Source of the DNA: Sulfurospirillum diekertiae
GTDB lineage: Bacteria > Campylobacterota > Campylobacteria > Campylobacterales > Sulfurospirillaceae
NCBI RefSeq assembly: GCF_002309535.1
Contig: NZ_CP023275.1
Span: forward strand, 2,750,087 to 2,814,086
DNA length: 64,000 nucleotides
Direction of reading: 5' to 3'
This document shows positions 45,009 through 53,812 of the stretch, in pieces; the stretch's first letter is position 1, and each line of letters starts with the position of its first letter. A program made the position numbers and the translations under genes. The notes beneath the pieces are model-generated. The model was not told the origin of the DNA, did no database searches, and worked only from the letters and a program-made list of their open reading frames with translations.

Positions 45009-46211
45009 CTAAAGTAAATCATCATTTACGATGGTTCGTAGTGCTGTTAATGTCACGATACCATCTCCAAAACTACCGCCTATTGGATTAAAAACGTCCA
45101 TATAGAAGGTTTCATTCTCTTCCACCGTCTTGTCACCTATGATTTCTACGGGAATGACTGCTTGGTTTGCTGTTGGGTATAAAATCAGTGTACCATTGAC
45201 TGCGATATAGTCTTCCCCCGCATGAGCACTACCATCGCGAGAGGTATAATCCACACTTACCCATGATTCCGCACTACTGCGTGTACCTGTAAATTCGACT
45301 AGAAAATAGGCGTAACTTACACCGATATTACCCTCAACCACGCTTTTTTGAACTTCTGAGGCTTTGCTTGGGGCATTAGGGTAAAGAGAGCGTATACTTT
45401 CATCAATCCATTCTTGATAGTAACTCACTTTTTGCCAGGCGGCTATCTCTCCAAATGTACTATTGGTGATGCCATCGCTATCTGGCTGATAACTGTAAGT
45501 TTCCAAACTACTGATATAACTAGCAATTCCTGCAACTTTATTATCTATAAACGCGGGGCCTCCACTATCTCCTGAAGATATGATGCCTTCCATTACTCCA
45601 GTACCTGTGTTATTCTTACCTATAAACATGCCCAAGGCATCATGTGTAGCCATGCCATTGTCAAAATCTGCGATTAACTGAGATTCCTTTGTTGGTGACC
45701 AACCCATTGTATACCCTAATGCATCTTTGAGTTCATCAGCACTTGCATCAAACGTATTTTCAGTCATAAGCCGTATATAGGGACCACTATAACTCGTTTG
45801 TGCTCCACTAGAACCCGTGCCAGGAACACCATAACCTACCATCGTAAAGTGTTGAGATATCTCATCGCTATCTCTGTAAATATCGTATCGTTCAGCCGAT
45901 ATTGGGGCATCATCGCTTAGCCAAATTAAGGCTAGGTCATTGTTGCCTTCTAAGGGGTCATAATCTGGATGTATCAAAATATGTGAAGCATTGAGTGTTA
46001 TATCGCCTTGGGCTGTTTCAAAAAAGACGGATGCCGTTGTCTCACTCACCCCTTCAAAAAGATGTGCCGCTGTCAATATGGCTTTTCCATCGTATAATAG
46101 TGTTCCTGAACCATAATAGCCCCCAATGGCCACACGAACAACACCATCATACCCTTCTTGTATATCAGCTCTGTACCTGTCATCTAGGTAATTTGTCAAT
46201 GTTGTTACCAT
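45009..46211 (-). CDS. Trypsin-like serine protease with C-terminal Calx-beta domain
   Basis: The 400-residue protein has an S1-type catalytic triad: His50 (LTAAH), Asp92 (NDLALI) and Ser216 (SGDSGGP). A Calx-beta domain covers about 310-398 (VSVDYTSRDGSAHAGEDY, then EENETFYMDVFNP). There is no Sec or Tat signal, although such proteases act outside the cell. A nearby type I exporter reads C-terminal signals, so this is a good cargo candidate. RTX nonapeptide repeats are absent; the end is TIVNDDLL. Lone Calx-beta domains bind calcium or serve in adhesion. Confidence 0.85.
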   Translation of the reverse strand: MVTTLTNYLDDRYRADIQEGYDGVVRVAIGGYYGSGTLLYDGKAILTAAHLFEGVSETTASVFFETAQGDITLNASHILIHPDYDPLEGNNDLALIWLSDDAPISAERYDIYRDSDEISQHFTMVGYGVPGTGSSGAQTSYSGPYIRLMTENTFDASADELKDALGYTMGWSPTKESQLIADFDNGMATHDALGMFIGKNNTGTGVMEGIISSGDSGGPAFIDNKVAGIASYISSLETYSYQPDSDGITNSTFGEIAAWQKVSYYQEWIDESIRSLYPNAPSKASEVQKSVVEGNIGVSYAYFLVEFTGTRSSAESWVSVDYTSRDGSAHAGEDYIAVNGTLILYPTANQAVIPVEIIGDKTVEENETFYMDVFNPIGGSFGDGIVTLTALRTIVNDDLL

Positions 46212-46326
46212 CTTTTAACTCCGATACTATAACGTAGAAGTATTATACAAATTTTAGCGAGAAATATCTATGCAAGAGGTGCATCAGTACAATATATTTT
46301 TAAAGAGTTTAGAGGAGAATGGAGGC

Positions 46327-46338
46327 TTTACATGTAAA
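46327..46338. repeat. Iterated palindrome TTTACATGTAAA, intergenic copy
   Basis: Exact copy between the protease start (46211) and the stop of transposase 2 (46404). Confidence 0.9.
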
Positions 46339-46403
46339 CGTTAAAAGGAAAAAAGTTAAACACAATGCACCTGCTCCTTGTTCGCATTCATATCTAAGAT
46401 CCC

Positions 46404-47159
46404 TTATTTCTTTAGATACTTTGCTATGGTTGCGGGAGAAAGCTCAAGGAATTTAGCGATATCTGCATTTGAGTAGCCATAGGCAAAAGCTTCTTGAGCG
46501 TTTTTGATTTTGTTTATATCTCTATCTTGTTCAAAAAAATTTTCCAGTCTTTTTGTTAAAACTTTCGTACCTTCATTTCTAATAGTCGTAACTTTAGGGG
46601 TTGTATATACTTTATTAAAATTCTCATCATCCAAATCAGAATCCAAAAATGCATAATACTCACTTTGAGACATATTTTTGATTGTAGAATTTTGAAGTAA
46701 ATTTATATATTTTTGATTGTAAAGGTAGTGAAACAATGATTGGTACTTGTAGTGTTCAAGCTTTTTAACAATATTTGCTTTGAGTGGATTGCGTTCTATA
46801 TACTTTGTTACAATCCAAAAATGCTCTTCATCAAACAATAAACTCGAATAAAATCTGCTTTGCCAAAGATGACCACATCGTTTATGTTTTTTGTTAAAGT
46901 ATGTAGAATAATTTGAATTGAGGTATTTAAAAGCATCTGAAAGGTTTTCTTTTGTCGTTTCAACAAGTAGGTGATAGTGGTTGTTCATAAGGCAAAATGA
47001 GTGTACATATAACTCATATGTAGATGAAACAAAAGTGAGTATTTCTAAGAACTTTTCAAAATCTTCTTCTTCATAAAAAACAACTCTTCTTTCAACACCT
47101 CTATTGATGACATGATAAAATCCTGCCTGTTTGACTCTTGGTGCTCTTGGCATACGCAT
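46404..47159 (-). CDS. REP-associated tyrosine transposase (RAYT), stand-alone
   Basis: The 251-residue protein has HUH at His61 and His63 (MNNHYHLLVE), a candidate catalytic tyrosine in NSNYSTYFN, and CGHLWQSRFYSS. The C-terminal domain ends in a helix-turn-helix-like segment (SNADIAKFLELSPATIAKYLKK). RAYTs cut and move REP sequences and are normally kept as single chromosomal genes. The start at 47159 is chosen for CAGAGG just upstream; a longer frame begins 30 bases earlier without a ribosome site. Two CTGACCC direct repeats lie upstream. Confidence 0.85.
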   Translation of the reverse strand: MRMPRAPRVKQAGFYHVINRGVERRVVFYEEEDFEKFLEILTFVSSTYELYVHSFCLMNNHYHLLVETTKENLSDAFKYLNSNYSTYFNKKHKRCGHLWQSRFYSSLLFDEEHFWIVTKYIERNPLKANIVKKLEHYKYQSLFHYLYNQKYINLLQNSTIKNMSQSEYYAFLDSDLDDENFNKVYTTPKVTTIRNEGTKVLTKRLENFFEQDRDINKIKNAQEAFAYGYSNADIAKFLELSPATIAKYLKK

Positions 47160-47224
47160 TTTCCTCTGATTTTTACATAAGCATAGCACAAATATCAGCT
47201 AAATGCAAGAAAAATAAACGAAAA

Positions 47225-47267
47225 GTGCCTGACCCCCATTAAAAGTTTACAAAAGGTGCCTGACCCC
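47225..47267. repeat. Two GTGCCTGACCCC direct repeats
   Basis: Exact copies at 47225-47236 and 47256-47267, 31 bases apart start to start, upstream of RAYT 2. They share the CTGACCC core with the palindrome at 44366-44416. Confidence 0.75.
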
Positions 47268-47624
47268 ATTATTAAAAAGCATTATAAAGAAAAACAACGT
47301 AGTATTGAGTTGGGAAATTTACATGTAAGCCGTGAGTTTAACGATATTCGTGATGTTGTTTCATGGTATATTGGGCTATTGGAAAGCTCTACTAAGAGTA
47401 CAATAGTTAATTTATGTTCAGGGAAAACTGTATCGTTACTTGAGATTATTGAGTTGATGAATGACATTGCAGGATATGCTATTAATGTTAAGATTAACCC
47501 ATCTTTTGTGCGTGAAAATGAAATTAAAACTCTTTTTGGTTCAGTACAAAAGTTGTGCGATTTACTACACATACGAGAACATATCGCTATAAAGAATACC
47601 TTAGAAATGATGTTTAAACACTAA
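47268..47624 (+). pseudogene. 3' remnant of a GDP-sugar epimerase/dehydratase gene
   Basis: About 118 residues match the C-terminal third of extended short-chain dehydrogenases that act on nucleotide sugars (GDP-4-keto-6-deoxymannose reductase or GDP-mannose dehydratase type). The matching pieces are SREFNDIRDVVSWYIGLLE and VNLCSGKTVSLLEIIELM. The Rossmann fold and active site are missing. Similarity begins right after the CTGACCC repeat at 47256-47267, so the 5' part was probably lost with insertion or rearrangement at the REP/RAYT. An open frame starts from a GTG inside that repeat, but I would not call it a working gene. It supports a former polysaccharide locus here. Confidence 0.75.
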
Positions 47625-47697
47625 AAAAATAACCAATAACTACAAGTCTAATTCTTTAGAATCGTTACTCTTAACAATGTTTTTAATTCATTTTGGA

Positions 47698-47703
47698 TAT
47701 AAT
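47698..47703 (+). promoter_or_regulatory. Likely -10 box for the secG operon
   Basis: TATAAT with an upstream TTGGA, 41 bases before the secG ATG. Confidence 0.5.
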
Positions 47704-47743
47704 CCTTAGTTCTACATTATTTTGAAACCAAAGGACATCTCTT

Positions 47744-48079
47744 ATGACCACCGTTTTACTGGTATTACAATTTGTATTTACCGTTATTTTAACTGTTTCT
47801 GTACTCCTTCAAAAAAGTTCATCTATTGGTCTTGGCGCTTATAGTGGAAGTAACGAATCTCTCTTTGGAGCAAAAGGTCCAGCAGGATTTATGGCAAAAT
47901 TTACATTTGTTATGGCAATCCTTTTCATTACAAATACCCTTGCTTTAGGTTATTTTTACAACCAAACTAAAAAAGTTTCCATTGCTGAAGATATCAAAAT
48001 TGAAAAAAGCGTTGTTCCAAGCGTTCCAGCTCCTGTGACAACAGCTCCATCAGCCCCAGAAGCTCCTAGCGCTAAATAA
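47744..48079 (+). CDS. secG: Protein translocase subunit SecG
   Basis: The 111-residue protein has two membrane helices (about 3-22 and 52-74) flanking a loop with the SecG pattern LLQKSSSIGLGAYSGSNESLFG and GPAGFMAKFTFVMAILF. A Pro/Ala-rich tail follows. It is part of the SecYEG channel. It heads a same-strand run of secG, deacetylase, frr, pyrE, RDD and MFS genes. Confidence 0.93.
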   Translation: MTTVLLVLQFVFTVILTVSVLLQKSSSIGLGAYSGSNESLFGAKGPAGFMAKFTFVMAILFITNTLALGYFYNQTKKVSIAEDIKIEKSVVPSVPAPVTTAPSAPEAPSAK

Positions 48080-48085
48080 TTAGCC

Positions 48086-49042
48086 ATGAAATCCTTTTGG
48101 CTTGTATTATGTTTGAGTGTCATGGTATGGGCAGACGCCCATATCTTTATCTACCATCGTTTTAACGATTCCAGGTATCCCTCAACCAATACAACACTTG
48201 AAGAGCTTCGCAAAGAGTTTGACTACTTTAAGAAAAATGGCTATGAAGTCATTCCTCTTGAAAAACTAGTCCAAGCACTTCACAACAAAGAAACAATTCC
48301 CGATAATTGGATTGTTCTCACCGTTGATGATAACTATAAAAGCTTTTACGAACATGGCCTAGCACTCTTTAAAGAGTACCACTACCCCTTCACCATGTTC
48401 GTCTATGTCGGAGCAACGGAGCAAAAATACGGTGATTTTATGAGTTGGGACCAACTGAAAGAGACAGCCAAATATGGCTCTTTAGAGTTTCATTCTCTCA
48501 ACCACCCCCATATGACAGAACTAAGTAATGAAGCACTTAAAAAAGACTTTGATGAGGGATTAGCCCTTTTTGAAAAGCATCTTGGACTAAAGCCTCATTA
48601 TTTTTCTTATCCTTTTGGCGAATTTAGCCCTCGAGTAAAAGCCATTGCACAAAGCTATGGTTTTGAAGCTATTTTAAACCAAACTATGGGTGCTGTTGCA
48701 AGTTTCAGCGATCCGCTCGATTTAGACCGCTCCGCACTGGTTGGCAAAAGCGATTTAACTGGATTTTTAAAATATAAAGCCCTTGAAGCCACCTGGTTTG
48801 AACCTACGGTATTGCTCAGTGATGGCAAACTTGGCGCTTTACATGTAAAAGCACAAACCACTTCGACTAAGGGCGGTATTTACATCAGCGAACATGGATA
48901 TCAAGAAGTGAGTCTCAGTGATGGTGTGTTTGAAGCACAAATCAATAAAATACTCACCAAAGATCGCACACGGATCATCGTCTCTGTGGGCAACAAAATT
49001 TCAACGAAACTACTTGTAAAGGATAAATATGGAACTCAATAA
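48086..49042 (+). CDS. Polysaccharide deacetylase-like periplasmic protein
   Basis: The 318-residue protein has a signal peptide (to about residue 16) and a NodB-like domain. The metal-site motifs are LTVDDNY (about 78-84), in place of the usual [14 protein letters not shown] (the usual H-x3-H pair) and SYPFGEF. Family members remove acetyl groups from glycans. The Gly to Asn change in the first motif still leaves both aspartates, so activity is possible but not certain. A C-terminal beta-rich extension of about 90 residues is of unknown use. The gene overlaps frr by 14 bases and contains an exact TTTACATGTAAA. Confidence 0.8.
   Translation: MKSFWLVLCLSVMVWADAHIFIYHRFNDSRYPSTNTTLEELRKEFDYFKKNGYEVIPLEKLVQALHNKETIPDNWIVLTVDDNYKSFYEHGLALFKEYHYPFTMFVYVGATEQKYGDFMSWDQLKETAKYGSLEFHSLNHPHMTELSNEALKKDFDEGLALFEKHLGLKPHYFSYPFGEFSPRVKAIAQSYGFEAILNQTMGAVASFSDPLDLDRSALVGKSDLTGFLKYKALEATWFEPTVLLSDGKLGALHVKAQTTSTKGGIYISEHGYQEVSLSDGVFEAQINKILTKDRTRIIVSVGNKISTKLLVKDKYGTQ
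48838..48849. repeat. Iterated palindrome TTTACATGTAAA inside the deacetylase gene
   Basis: Exact copy, read as Leu-His-Val-Lys on the plus strand, in the C-terminal extension. Confidence 0.9.
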
Positions 49043-49589
49043 AATCTATGCTGAACAAAAAGAGCATATGGAAAAATGTATCTCAGCACTCAAACGCGAC
49101 TTTATAACCATTCGTAGTGGTAAAGTCTCTACCACTATTTTAGATAACATTCATGTCGATTACTATGGAACACCAACAGGCCTTAGTCAAGTAGCAACTG
49201 TTCTAGCTACGGACGCGACCACCATTACTATCTCTCCTTGGGAAAAAAAGATGCTCAGAGAGATCGAAAAAGCGATTATGCAAGCCAATATCGGGGTCAA
49301 TCCTAACAACGATGGTGAAACCATTAAACTCTTCTTCCCTCCAATGACAACCGAGCAACGCAAAGAAGGCGCAAAACAAGCCAAAGCAATGGGTGATAAA
49401 GCTAAAATTGCAATTCGTAACGTTCGTAAAGACTCTAACGATCAAGTCAAAAAACTTGAAAAAGATAAAGTGATCACTGAAGATGGTTCTAAAAAAGGAC
49501 AAGATGAAGTGCAAAAAATCACCGATGCTACGGTTTCTAAAGTCGACGAACTCGTCAGAGAAAAAGAATCTGAACTTCTCAAAATTTAA
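49029..49589 (+). CDS. frr: Ribosome recycling factor
   Basis: The 186-residue protein, close to the usual 185, matches RRF throughout. Conserved segments are [20 protein letters not shown], the [14 protein letters not shown] region, and the C-terminal arm [18 protein letters not shown]. It splits post-termination ribosomes with EF-G. AAAGGA is just ahead of the ATG, which lies within the end of the deacetylase gene. Confidence 0.96.
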   Translation: MELNKIYAEQKEHMEKCISALKRDFITIRSGKVSTTILDNIHVDYYGTPTGLSQVATVLATDATTITISPWEKKMLREIEKAIMQANIGVNPNNDGETIKLFFPPMTTEQRKEGAKQAKAMGDKAKIAIRNVRKDSNDQVKKLEKDKVITEDGSKKGQDEVQKITDATVSKVDELVREKESELLKI

Positions 49590-49597
49590 GGCAAACC

Positions 49598-50206
49598 ATG
49601 CAGATTGAAAAAATTTATAAAGATGCCAATGCGCTTTTAGAGGGACACTTTTTACTTAGCAGTGGTAAACACTCACACTACTACCTTCAAAGTGCCAAAG
49701 TTTTGGAAGACCCCAAAGTAGCTGAGCAATTAGCGGTGGCATTAGCCAAAATGATTGCTACTTCCGACCTTAAAATCGACACTATTTGTTCTCCCGCACT
49801 CGGAGGCGTTTTGGCAGGATATGAACTTGCACGCGCCCTTGGAAAACGTTTTATTTTTGCGGAGCGCGTCAATGGTGAAATGACGATTCGCAGAGGCTTT
49901 GAAGTTTCAAAAGGCGAAAAAATCCTTGTTTGCGAAGACATTATCACCACGGGCGGCTCTGCTTTGGAAGCGGCTAAAGTGGCTGAAAGCATGGGTGGCG
50001 TGATCGTGGGTTTTGCAGCACTTGCGAATCGTGGTTTTTGTAAACGTGTCGGAAGCGATCTAGCAGGAAAACCTACATGTAAACTTCCCAATGATGCACC
50101 TTTTTTCGCATTGGCTGATTTTGAATTTGATATTTATGAGCCAAGCGAGTGCCCTTTATGCAAAGAAGGTAGCGTAGCGATTAAACCGGGCAGTAGAGGA
50201 AACTAA
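49598..50206 (+). CDS. pyrE: Orotate phosphoribosyltransferase
   Basis: The 202-residue protein has the PRPP-binding motif [15 protein letters not shown] (about 108-122) and the flexible-loop region preceding it ([11 protein letters not shown]). The N-terminal [14 protein letters not shown] is typical of the PyrE clade in Campylobacterota. It makes OMP from orotate in pyrimidine synthesis. It lies eight bases after frr. Confidence 0.95.
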   Translation: MQIEKIYKDANALLEGHFLLSSGKHSHYYLQSAKVLEDPKVAEQLAVALAKMIATSDLKIDTICSPALGGVLAGYELARALGKRFIFAERVNGEMTIRRGFEVSKGEKILVCEDIITTGGSALEAAKVAESMGGVIVGFAALANRGFCKRVGSDLAGKPTCKLPNDAPFFALADFEFDIYEPSECPLCKEGSVAIKPGSRGN

Positions 50207-50212
50207 GTTTTA

Positions 50213-50674
50213 ATGCGATGGAGAGAGCGTAAGAAAGGGATTCAAAAAGGGCGAAAAAGCTCTTTACCTTCTTACACCATCGCATCTTTTACCCAGCGTT
50301 TTAAAGCCTTTGTGGTCGACTCATTCATGCTTTTGATGCCGATTTTGTACATCGTTTTTTATCTCGTTTATGGCTCACGGGAAGGCTTTGCCGCACATAT
50401 GCTTCAAGGGTGGTTTTTGATTCTCATTCCTTATGGCGCCCTTACCCTTTTGTTTCTCAAACGAAACGGTCAAACCCCTGGGTACAAAGCGTATGATCTT
50501 TTACTAATTGATCTAAGTACTCAGCAAAAAACCTCTCTGATGCAACTCCTTGTACGCTATCTTTTCATGCTTTTGACCGCTTTTACGATCATCGGACTTT
50601 TTCTACCATTGATACGTAAAGACAATCTAGCGCTCTATGATATTTTAAGCCAAACTGCTCCCATTGCTAAATGA
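50213..50674 (+). CDS. RDD-family membrane protein
   Basis: The 153-residue protein has an Arg/Lys-rich N-terminus, then RFKAFVVDSFMLLMP, where the R-F and D match the RDD signature. It has three or four membrane helices, with the second characteristic segment NGQTPGYKAYDLLLI. Function of the family is unsettled; some members affect ion transport. It is in the frr-pyrE run and overlaps the MFS gene by four bases. Confidence 0.85.
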   Translation: MRWRERKKGIQKGRKSSLPSYTIASFTQRFKAFVVDSFMLLMPILYIVFYLVYGSREGFAAHMLQGWFLILIPYGALTLLFLKRNGQTPGYKAYDLLLIDLSTQQKTSLMQLLVRYLFMLLTAFTIIGLFLPLIRKDNLALYDILSQTAPIAK

Positions 50675-51762
50675 TCTTTTTTAAAATCTCTGGTTTTTTC
50701 TTTTCATACTTTTCTGTCACCAGTGTGTATGTTATTTTTATGCCAAAAATCTTGCAAACGATCGGTTACAATGCACCTCAAATTGGCGCTATTTTTGCCT
50801 TAGCCCCTTTGATGCGTTTTTTTGTACCCTTTTTCTTTCTCAAACATTTTGAGCTCAACCAAAAAGTCTTTTACACAGCCCTTGGTGGCGCTATCCTTTC
50901 CATTATACTCTTCTACCCAACCATTCACCATTTCTACCTCTTTATGCTTCCTAATATGCTCCTAGGAGCCTGTTTGGGTATGATATTGCCGTACATTGAA
51001 ACCTATGCGATGGAACACTTGCGTAAAGAGCATTTTGGGAAATCACGTTTGTTTGGCTCAATCGGTTTTATGCTCATTGGCATTGTCTTAGCACGCCACT
51101 TGGAAAACTACACCAATGGCTTACATTACCTACTTTTAGCCATTAGTGCAACGGCTTTGTTTGCCTATTGGCTCACCCAAAATAATGCTCATTTTACAAC
51201 AGCGAATGCCACGATAGAAGAGCCTTTTAACTTTTTACATGTAAAGTATTTATGGATCAGTCTTTTCTTGATGCAAGTCAGTTTTGGGGGCTTTTATAAC
51301 TTTTTTACCATTTATGAAACAGCACACGGTATCGGTCTTGAAATGACCAGTTATTTGTGGGCATTTGGTGTTATTTGTGAAATTATACTGTTCTATTTTC
51401 AAGCACCTTTACTGAAACGCTTTAGCCTTTTAACCTTGGTGAAACTAGGGGTTTTGACAACAGCACTTCGTTGGTTATTACTGTTTGCCTTTCCATCATC
51501 ACTTTGGATCTCTTACCTCTCTCAATCTATGCATGCTTTTAGCTTCGCACTGCATCACACCGCAGCTCTGAACCTTCTTTACACACTTTATACTCATAAA
51601 AAACTAGCCGCTCAATTTTACTATGGATTTTCCTTTGGTTTGGGAGGGTTTGTTGGGGCTCTACTTGCGGGATATTTTTACGGTGAGTATCTTTACTTGT
51701 ATGCAAGCTTCATCGCACTGCTTTCACTAGGAAGCTTAATGCTTTTCAAGGAGAAAGAATAA
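50671..51762 (+). CDS. Major facilitator superfamily transporter
   Basis: The 363-residue protein has eleven or twelve hydrophobic helices. It resembles the MFS_1-like/HcaT group: an opening FKISGFFFSYFSVTSVYVIFMPKIL, HFGKSRLFGSIGFMLIGI at about 120-137, and ALHHTAALNLLY in the second half. The substrate is unknown. Its 3' end overlaps the convergent FliL-like gene by 17 bases. An exact TTTACATGTAAA lies in the mid-protein loop. Confidence 0.82.
   Translation: MIFFKISGFFFSYFSVTSVYVIFMPKILQTIGYNAPQIGAIFALAPLMRFFVPFFFLKHFELNQKVFYTALGGAILSIILFYPTIHHFYLFMLPNMLLGACLGMILPYIETYAMEHLRKEHFGKSRLFGSIGFMLIGIVLARHLENYTNGLHYLLLAISATALFAYWLTQNNAHFTTANATIEEPFNFLHVKYLWISLFLMQVSFGGFYNFFTIYETAHGIGLEMTSYLWAFGVICEIILFYFQAPLLKRFSLLTLVKLGVLTTALRWLLLFAFPSSLWISYLSQSMHAFSFALHHTAALNLLYTLYTHKKLAAQFYYGFSFGLGGFVGALLAGYFYGEYLYLYASFIALLSLGSLMLFKEKE
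51234..51245. repeat. Iterated palindrome TTTACATGTAAA inside the MFS gene
   Basis: Exact copy, read as Leu-His-Val-Lys in the central loop between the two halves. Confidence 0.9.
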
Positions 51763-52201
51763 AGTTTTTAATGTAAATCGTCTCAATTTGATACCCAAAT
51801 GTATTCTCTAACATATCAATCAGTTCTTCTTTAAGACGCTCTTTCCCATTGACGGTTTCAAGACCGTTGGCATCCATAGAATTTAGATACTGCAAAACAG
51901 CATTACGCACATTATCCATATTACCTTGCAATGCTTTTTTACTGGTATTGCTTTTCATAACTAAAGCAATATCGGCTTTTAAAATCTTGTATTTTTGGGA
52001 TCTGATATTAATATAGATTGTATCCAGGCTGACTTCTCTAGCATCTGTGCTTAGATTGTTTGCCTTTTTTGCAATCGGAGATGATGTATAAGAGGGTTCG
52101 CTATTATCATCTTTGAGCACATAATTTAGTATTAAAAAACCTATAATAAGCAATAACGCAATAAAAGCTAAAGAGAATTTGAGTAATTTTTCATTAAACA
52201 T
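51746..52201 (-). CDS. FliL-like membrane-anchored protein
   Basis: The 151-residue protein has one N-terminal membrane helix (about 10-28), a Ser-rich linker, and a C-terminal domain of FliL type: ILKADIALVMKS, a helix with VRNAVLQYLNSM, GKERLKEELIDMLE and IETIYIKNFILS. FliL proteins surround stator units of the flagellar motor, but this gene sits with DUF3137 and LemA rather than with motor genes. The role is therefore uncertain; it may be a paralog. The stop of DUF3137 lies just beyond its start, with no gap. Confidence 0.72.
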   Translation of the reverse strand: MFNEKLLKFSLAFIALLLIIGFLILNYVLKDDNSEPSYTSSPIAKKANNLSTDAREVSLDTIYINIRSQKYKILKADIALVMKSNTSKKALQGNMDNVRNAVLQYLNSMDANGLETVNGKERLKEELIDMLENTFGYQIETIYIKNFILSP

Positions 52202-53170
52202 TTATCGTTTACTCCACAGTTTTTCATTTAATTTAAATTCATTGACAATACTTACAATCATGCTCAAAAGTTCAAAGTAGTCTTTAATAGAGGTAAATTC
52301 TAACAATGAATGTGATAATATCGGCTCAAACAATGGTTTTGTGTAGTGCATCGCCAAATAAAGTTTTGAATCAACAAAAGAGAGATAAAGAGGTTTACCT
52401 ACTTTCGTACGAAATTGCACGATCTCTTCCATCAGTGAATGCGACAAAATATAACGGCTCTCTATAGGATCATCCCCATAGGTTACAAAAAATTTTTCAA
52501 ATTCTGGGTGATCAAGCTTGATCAATTTTCCTCGTTGTACATTCATTCCTTGCATCCACGAACCAAGCACTCCAAATTTACGCTCTGCTATATCGGGCAA
52601 AACAACGACTTTAGAGTGAAATGTTTTATTGAAATCCGCAATAAAAAAGAGCCCTTGAAAAATATCAACCCACTCCTCTTTATTGTCTGTATCCCGTACT
52701 TTTTGCTCTACATGTAAATCACAAAAGCGTACATCCACGCCCTCTATTTTCCCCATCACTAAGTCATTGCCCACAAAACGATCATACGATGCTATAAAGA
52801 GTTCACTCCGTTGATACTCTAATTCACTGATAGAGCTCATTTTGGAGTAAATGAGTGAAGGATCTAAAAAATGGATAATTTTTTCTATCACTTGGTCTTT
52901 AAACAACATACTATAACCAGCACTTTCATGCCTGTAGATAAACATAAAGATTAAAAAGGCGCTCATTCCTGAGACAAGTGCTGCATGAAGTGGTTTGAAC
53001 ATAAAAGCCTGATGAAGGACAAAAAAGAGTATAAGAGAGATCAACAAAAGAATAAAAGCAGCTTTTTTAAGAGTCGCCATTGTACTTAAACGTTTTTCCT
53101 CCAAAGCTTTAAGCTCTGGGTACATTGACTCATAATAATAATCTAGCAGTGATGCAAGATTTGGTTTCAC
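52202..53170 (-). CDS. DUF3137 membrane protein
   Basis: The 322-residue protein has two adjacent membrane helices (about 36-52 and 58-77) and a large soluble part with the DUF3137 pattern: the ELYIASY-like segment, EGVDVRFCDLHVEQK, FQGLFFIADFNK and FVTYGDDPIESRYILS. DUF3137 genes often neighbour lemA, as here with seven bases between. Function unknown. The palindrome near match at 52709 is read as Leu-His-Val in this gene. Confidence 0.85.
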   Translation of the reverse strand: MKPNLASLLDYYYESMYPELKALEEKRLSTMATLKKAAFILLLISLILFFVLHQAFMFKPLHAALVSGMSAFLIFMFIYRHESAGYSMLFKDQVIEKIIHFLDPSLIYSKMSSISELEYQRSELFIASYDRFVGNDLVMGKIEGVDVRFCDLHVEQKVRDTDNKEEWVDIFQGLFFIADFNKTFHSKVVVLPDIAERKFGVLGSWMQGMNVQRGKLIKLDHPEFEKFFVTYGDDPIESRYILSHSLMEEIVQFRTKVGKPLYLSFVDSKLYLAMHYTKPLFEPILSHSLLEFTSIKDYFELLSMIVSIVNEFKLNEKLWSKR

Positions 53171-53177
53171 TATTTAC

Positions 53178-53735
53178 CTATTTTTGAAAAAGGTTTTTCA
53201 CATCAACATTTTGGCGTTCCATCACTGGAATACTAAAAACCTCTTTTCGCTCTAACTTCATAAAACCTGCCATAAAATTAGTAGGAAACATTTGAATGGC
53301 ATTGTTATAGTCCGTTACACTTTGATTGTATGCTCTACGTGCCGCTGAAATCTGCTCTTCCAATTCATTCAGTGTACCTTGAAGGTGTAAAAAATTTTCG
53401 TTTGCTTTGAGTGTAGGGTAGTTTTCAACAGCGACCATGAGATTGCCAAGCATGGAAGAGAGTTGTTTATCGAGGGCTACTGTTTCAGCATCTGTCAGAT
53501 TATCTGTTGTGGCTTTTGAGCGAAGTTCGGTGATCTTCTCAAGTGTAATGCGTTCATGAACCATATACTCTTTCACAGTTGCCACAAGGTTTGGGAGAAG
53601 ATCGTAACGTTTTTTGAGGATTGCATCAAGTCCTGCGAAGATATTATCGACTTGATTTCGTTTGGAGATTAGCGTATTGTACATGACAATAATGATAAAA
53701 ATAATGACACCTGTAACAATTAAAAATGTTTCCAT
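53178..53735 (-). CDS. lemA: LemA family protein
   Basis: The 185-residue protein has one N-terminal membrane helix and a helical bundle. It begins with the LemA signature YNTLISKRNQVDNIFAGLDA and KRYDLLPNLVATV, and continues with NENFLHLQGTLNELEEQISA and the late NFMAGF. LemA proteins are envelope proteins of uncertain role. ATG at 53735 is selected because GAGGAGG precedes it; an upstream in-frame ATG lacks a ribosome site. First gene of the lemA-DUF3137-FliL-like run. Confidence 0.88.
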   Translation of the reverse strand: METFLIVTGVIIFIIIVMYNTLISKRNQVDNIFAGLDAILKKRYDLLPNLVATVKEYMVHERITLEKITELRSKATTDNLTDAETVALDKQLSSMLGNLMVAVENYPTLKANENFLHLQGTLNELEEQISAARRAYNQSVTDYNNAIQMFPTNFMAGFMKLERKEVFSIPVMERQNVDVKNLFQK

Positions 53736-53766
53736 AGTAACCTCCTCAATTATTATCACACGATAG

Positions 53767-53795
53767 GATTTTGCCATCATATGGGTGGCAAAATC
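53767..53795. terminator. Hairpin downstream of typA
   Basis: GATTTTGCCA (53767-53776) pairs perfectly with TGGCAAAATC (53786-53795). No T-run follows on the minus strand, so termination is possible rather than certain. An exact palindrome abuts it. Confidence 0.5.
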
Positions 53796-53807
53796 TTTAC
53801 ATGTAAA
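53796..53807. repeat. Iterated palindrome TTTACATGTAAA, intergenic copy
   Basis: Exact copy five bases past the typA stop, touching the hairpin at 53767-53795. Confidence 0.9.
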
Positions 53808-53812
53808 ACTTC

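Noticed and set aside
44890..47624. tRNA-Thr as attachment site of an integrated island
   Set aside because: No integrase and no repeated tRNA 3' end were found in the window; the mobile genes here are REP transposases, which do not target tRNA genes.
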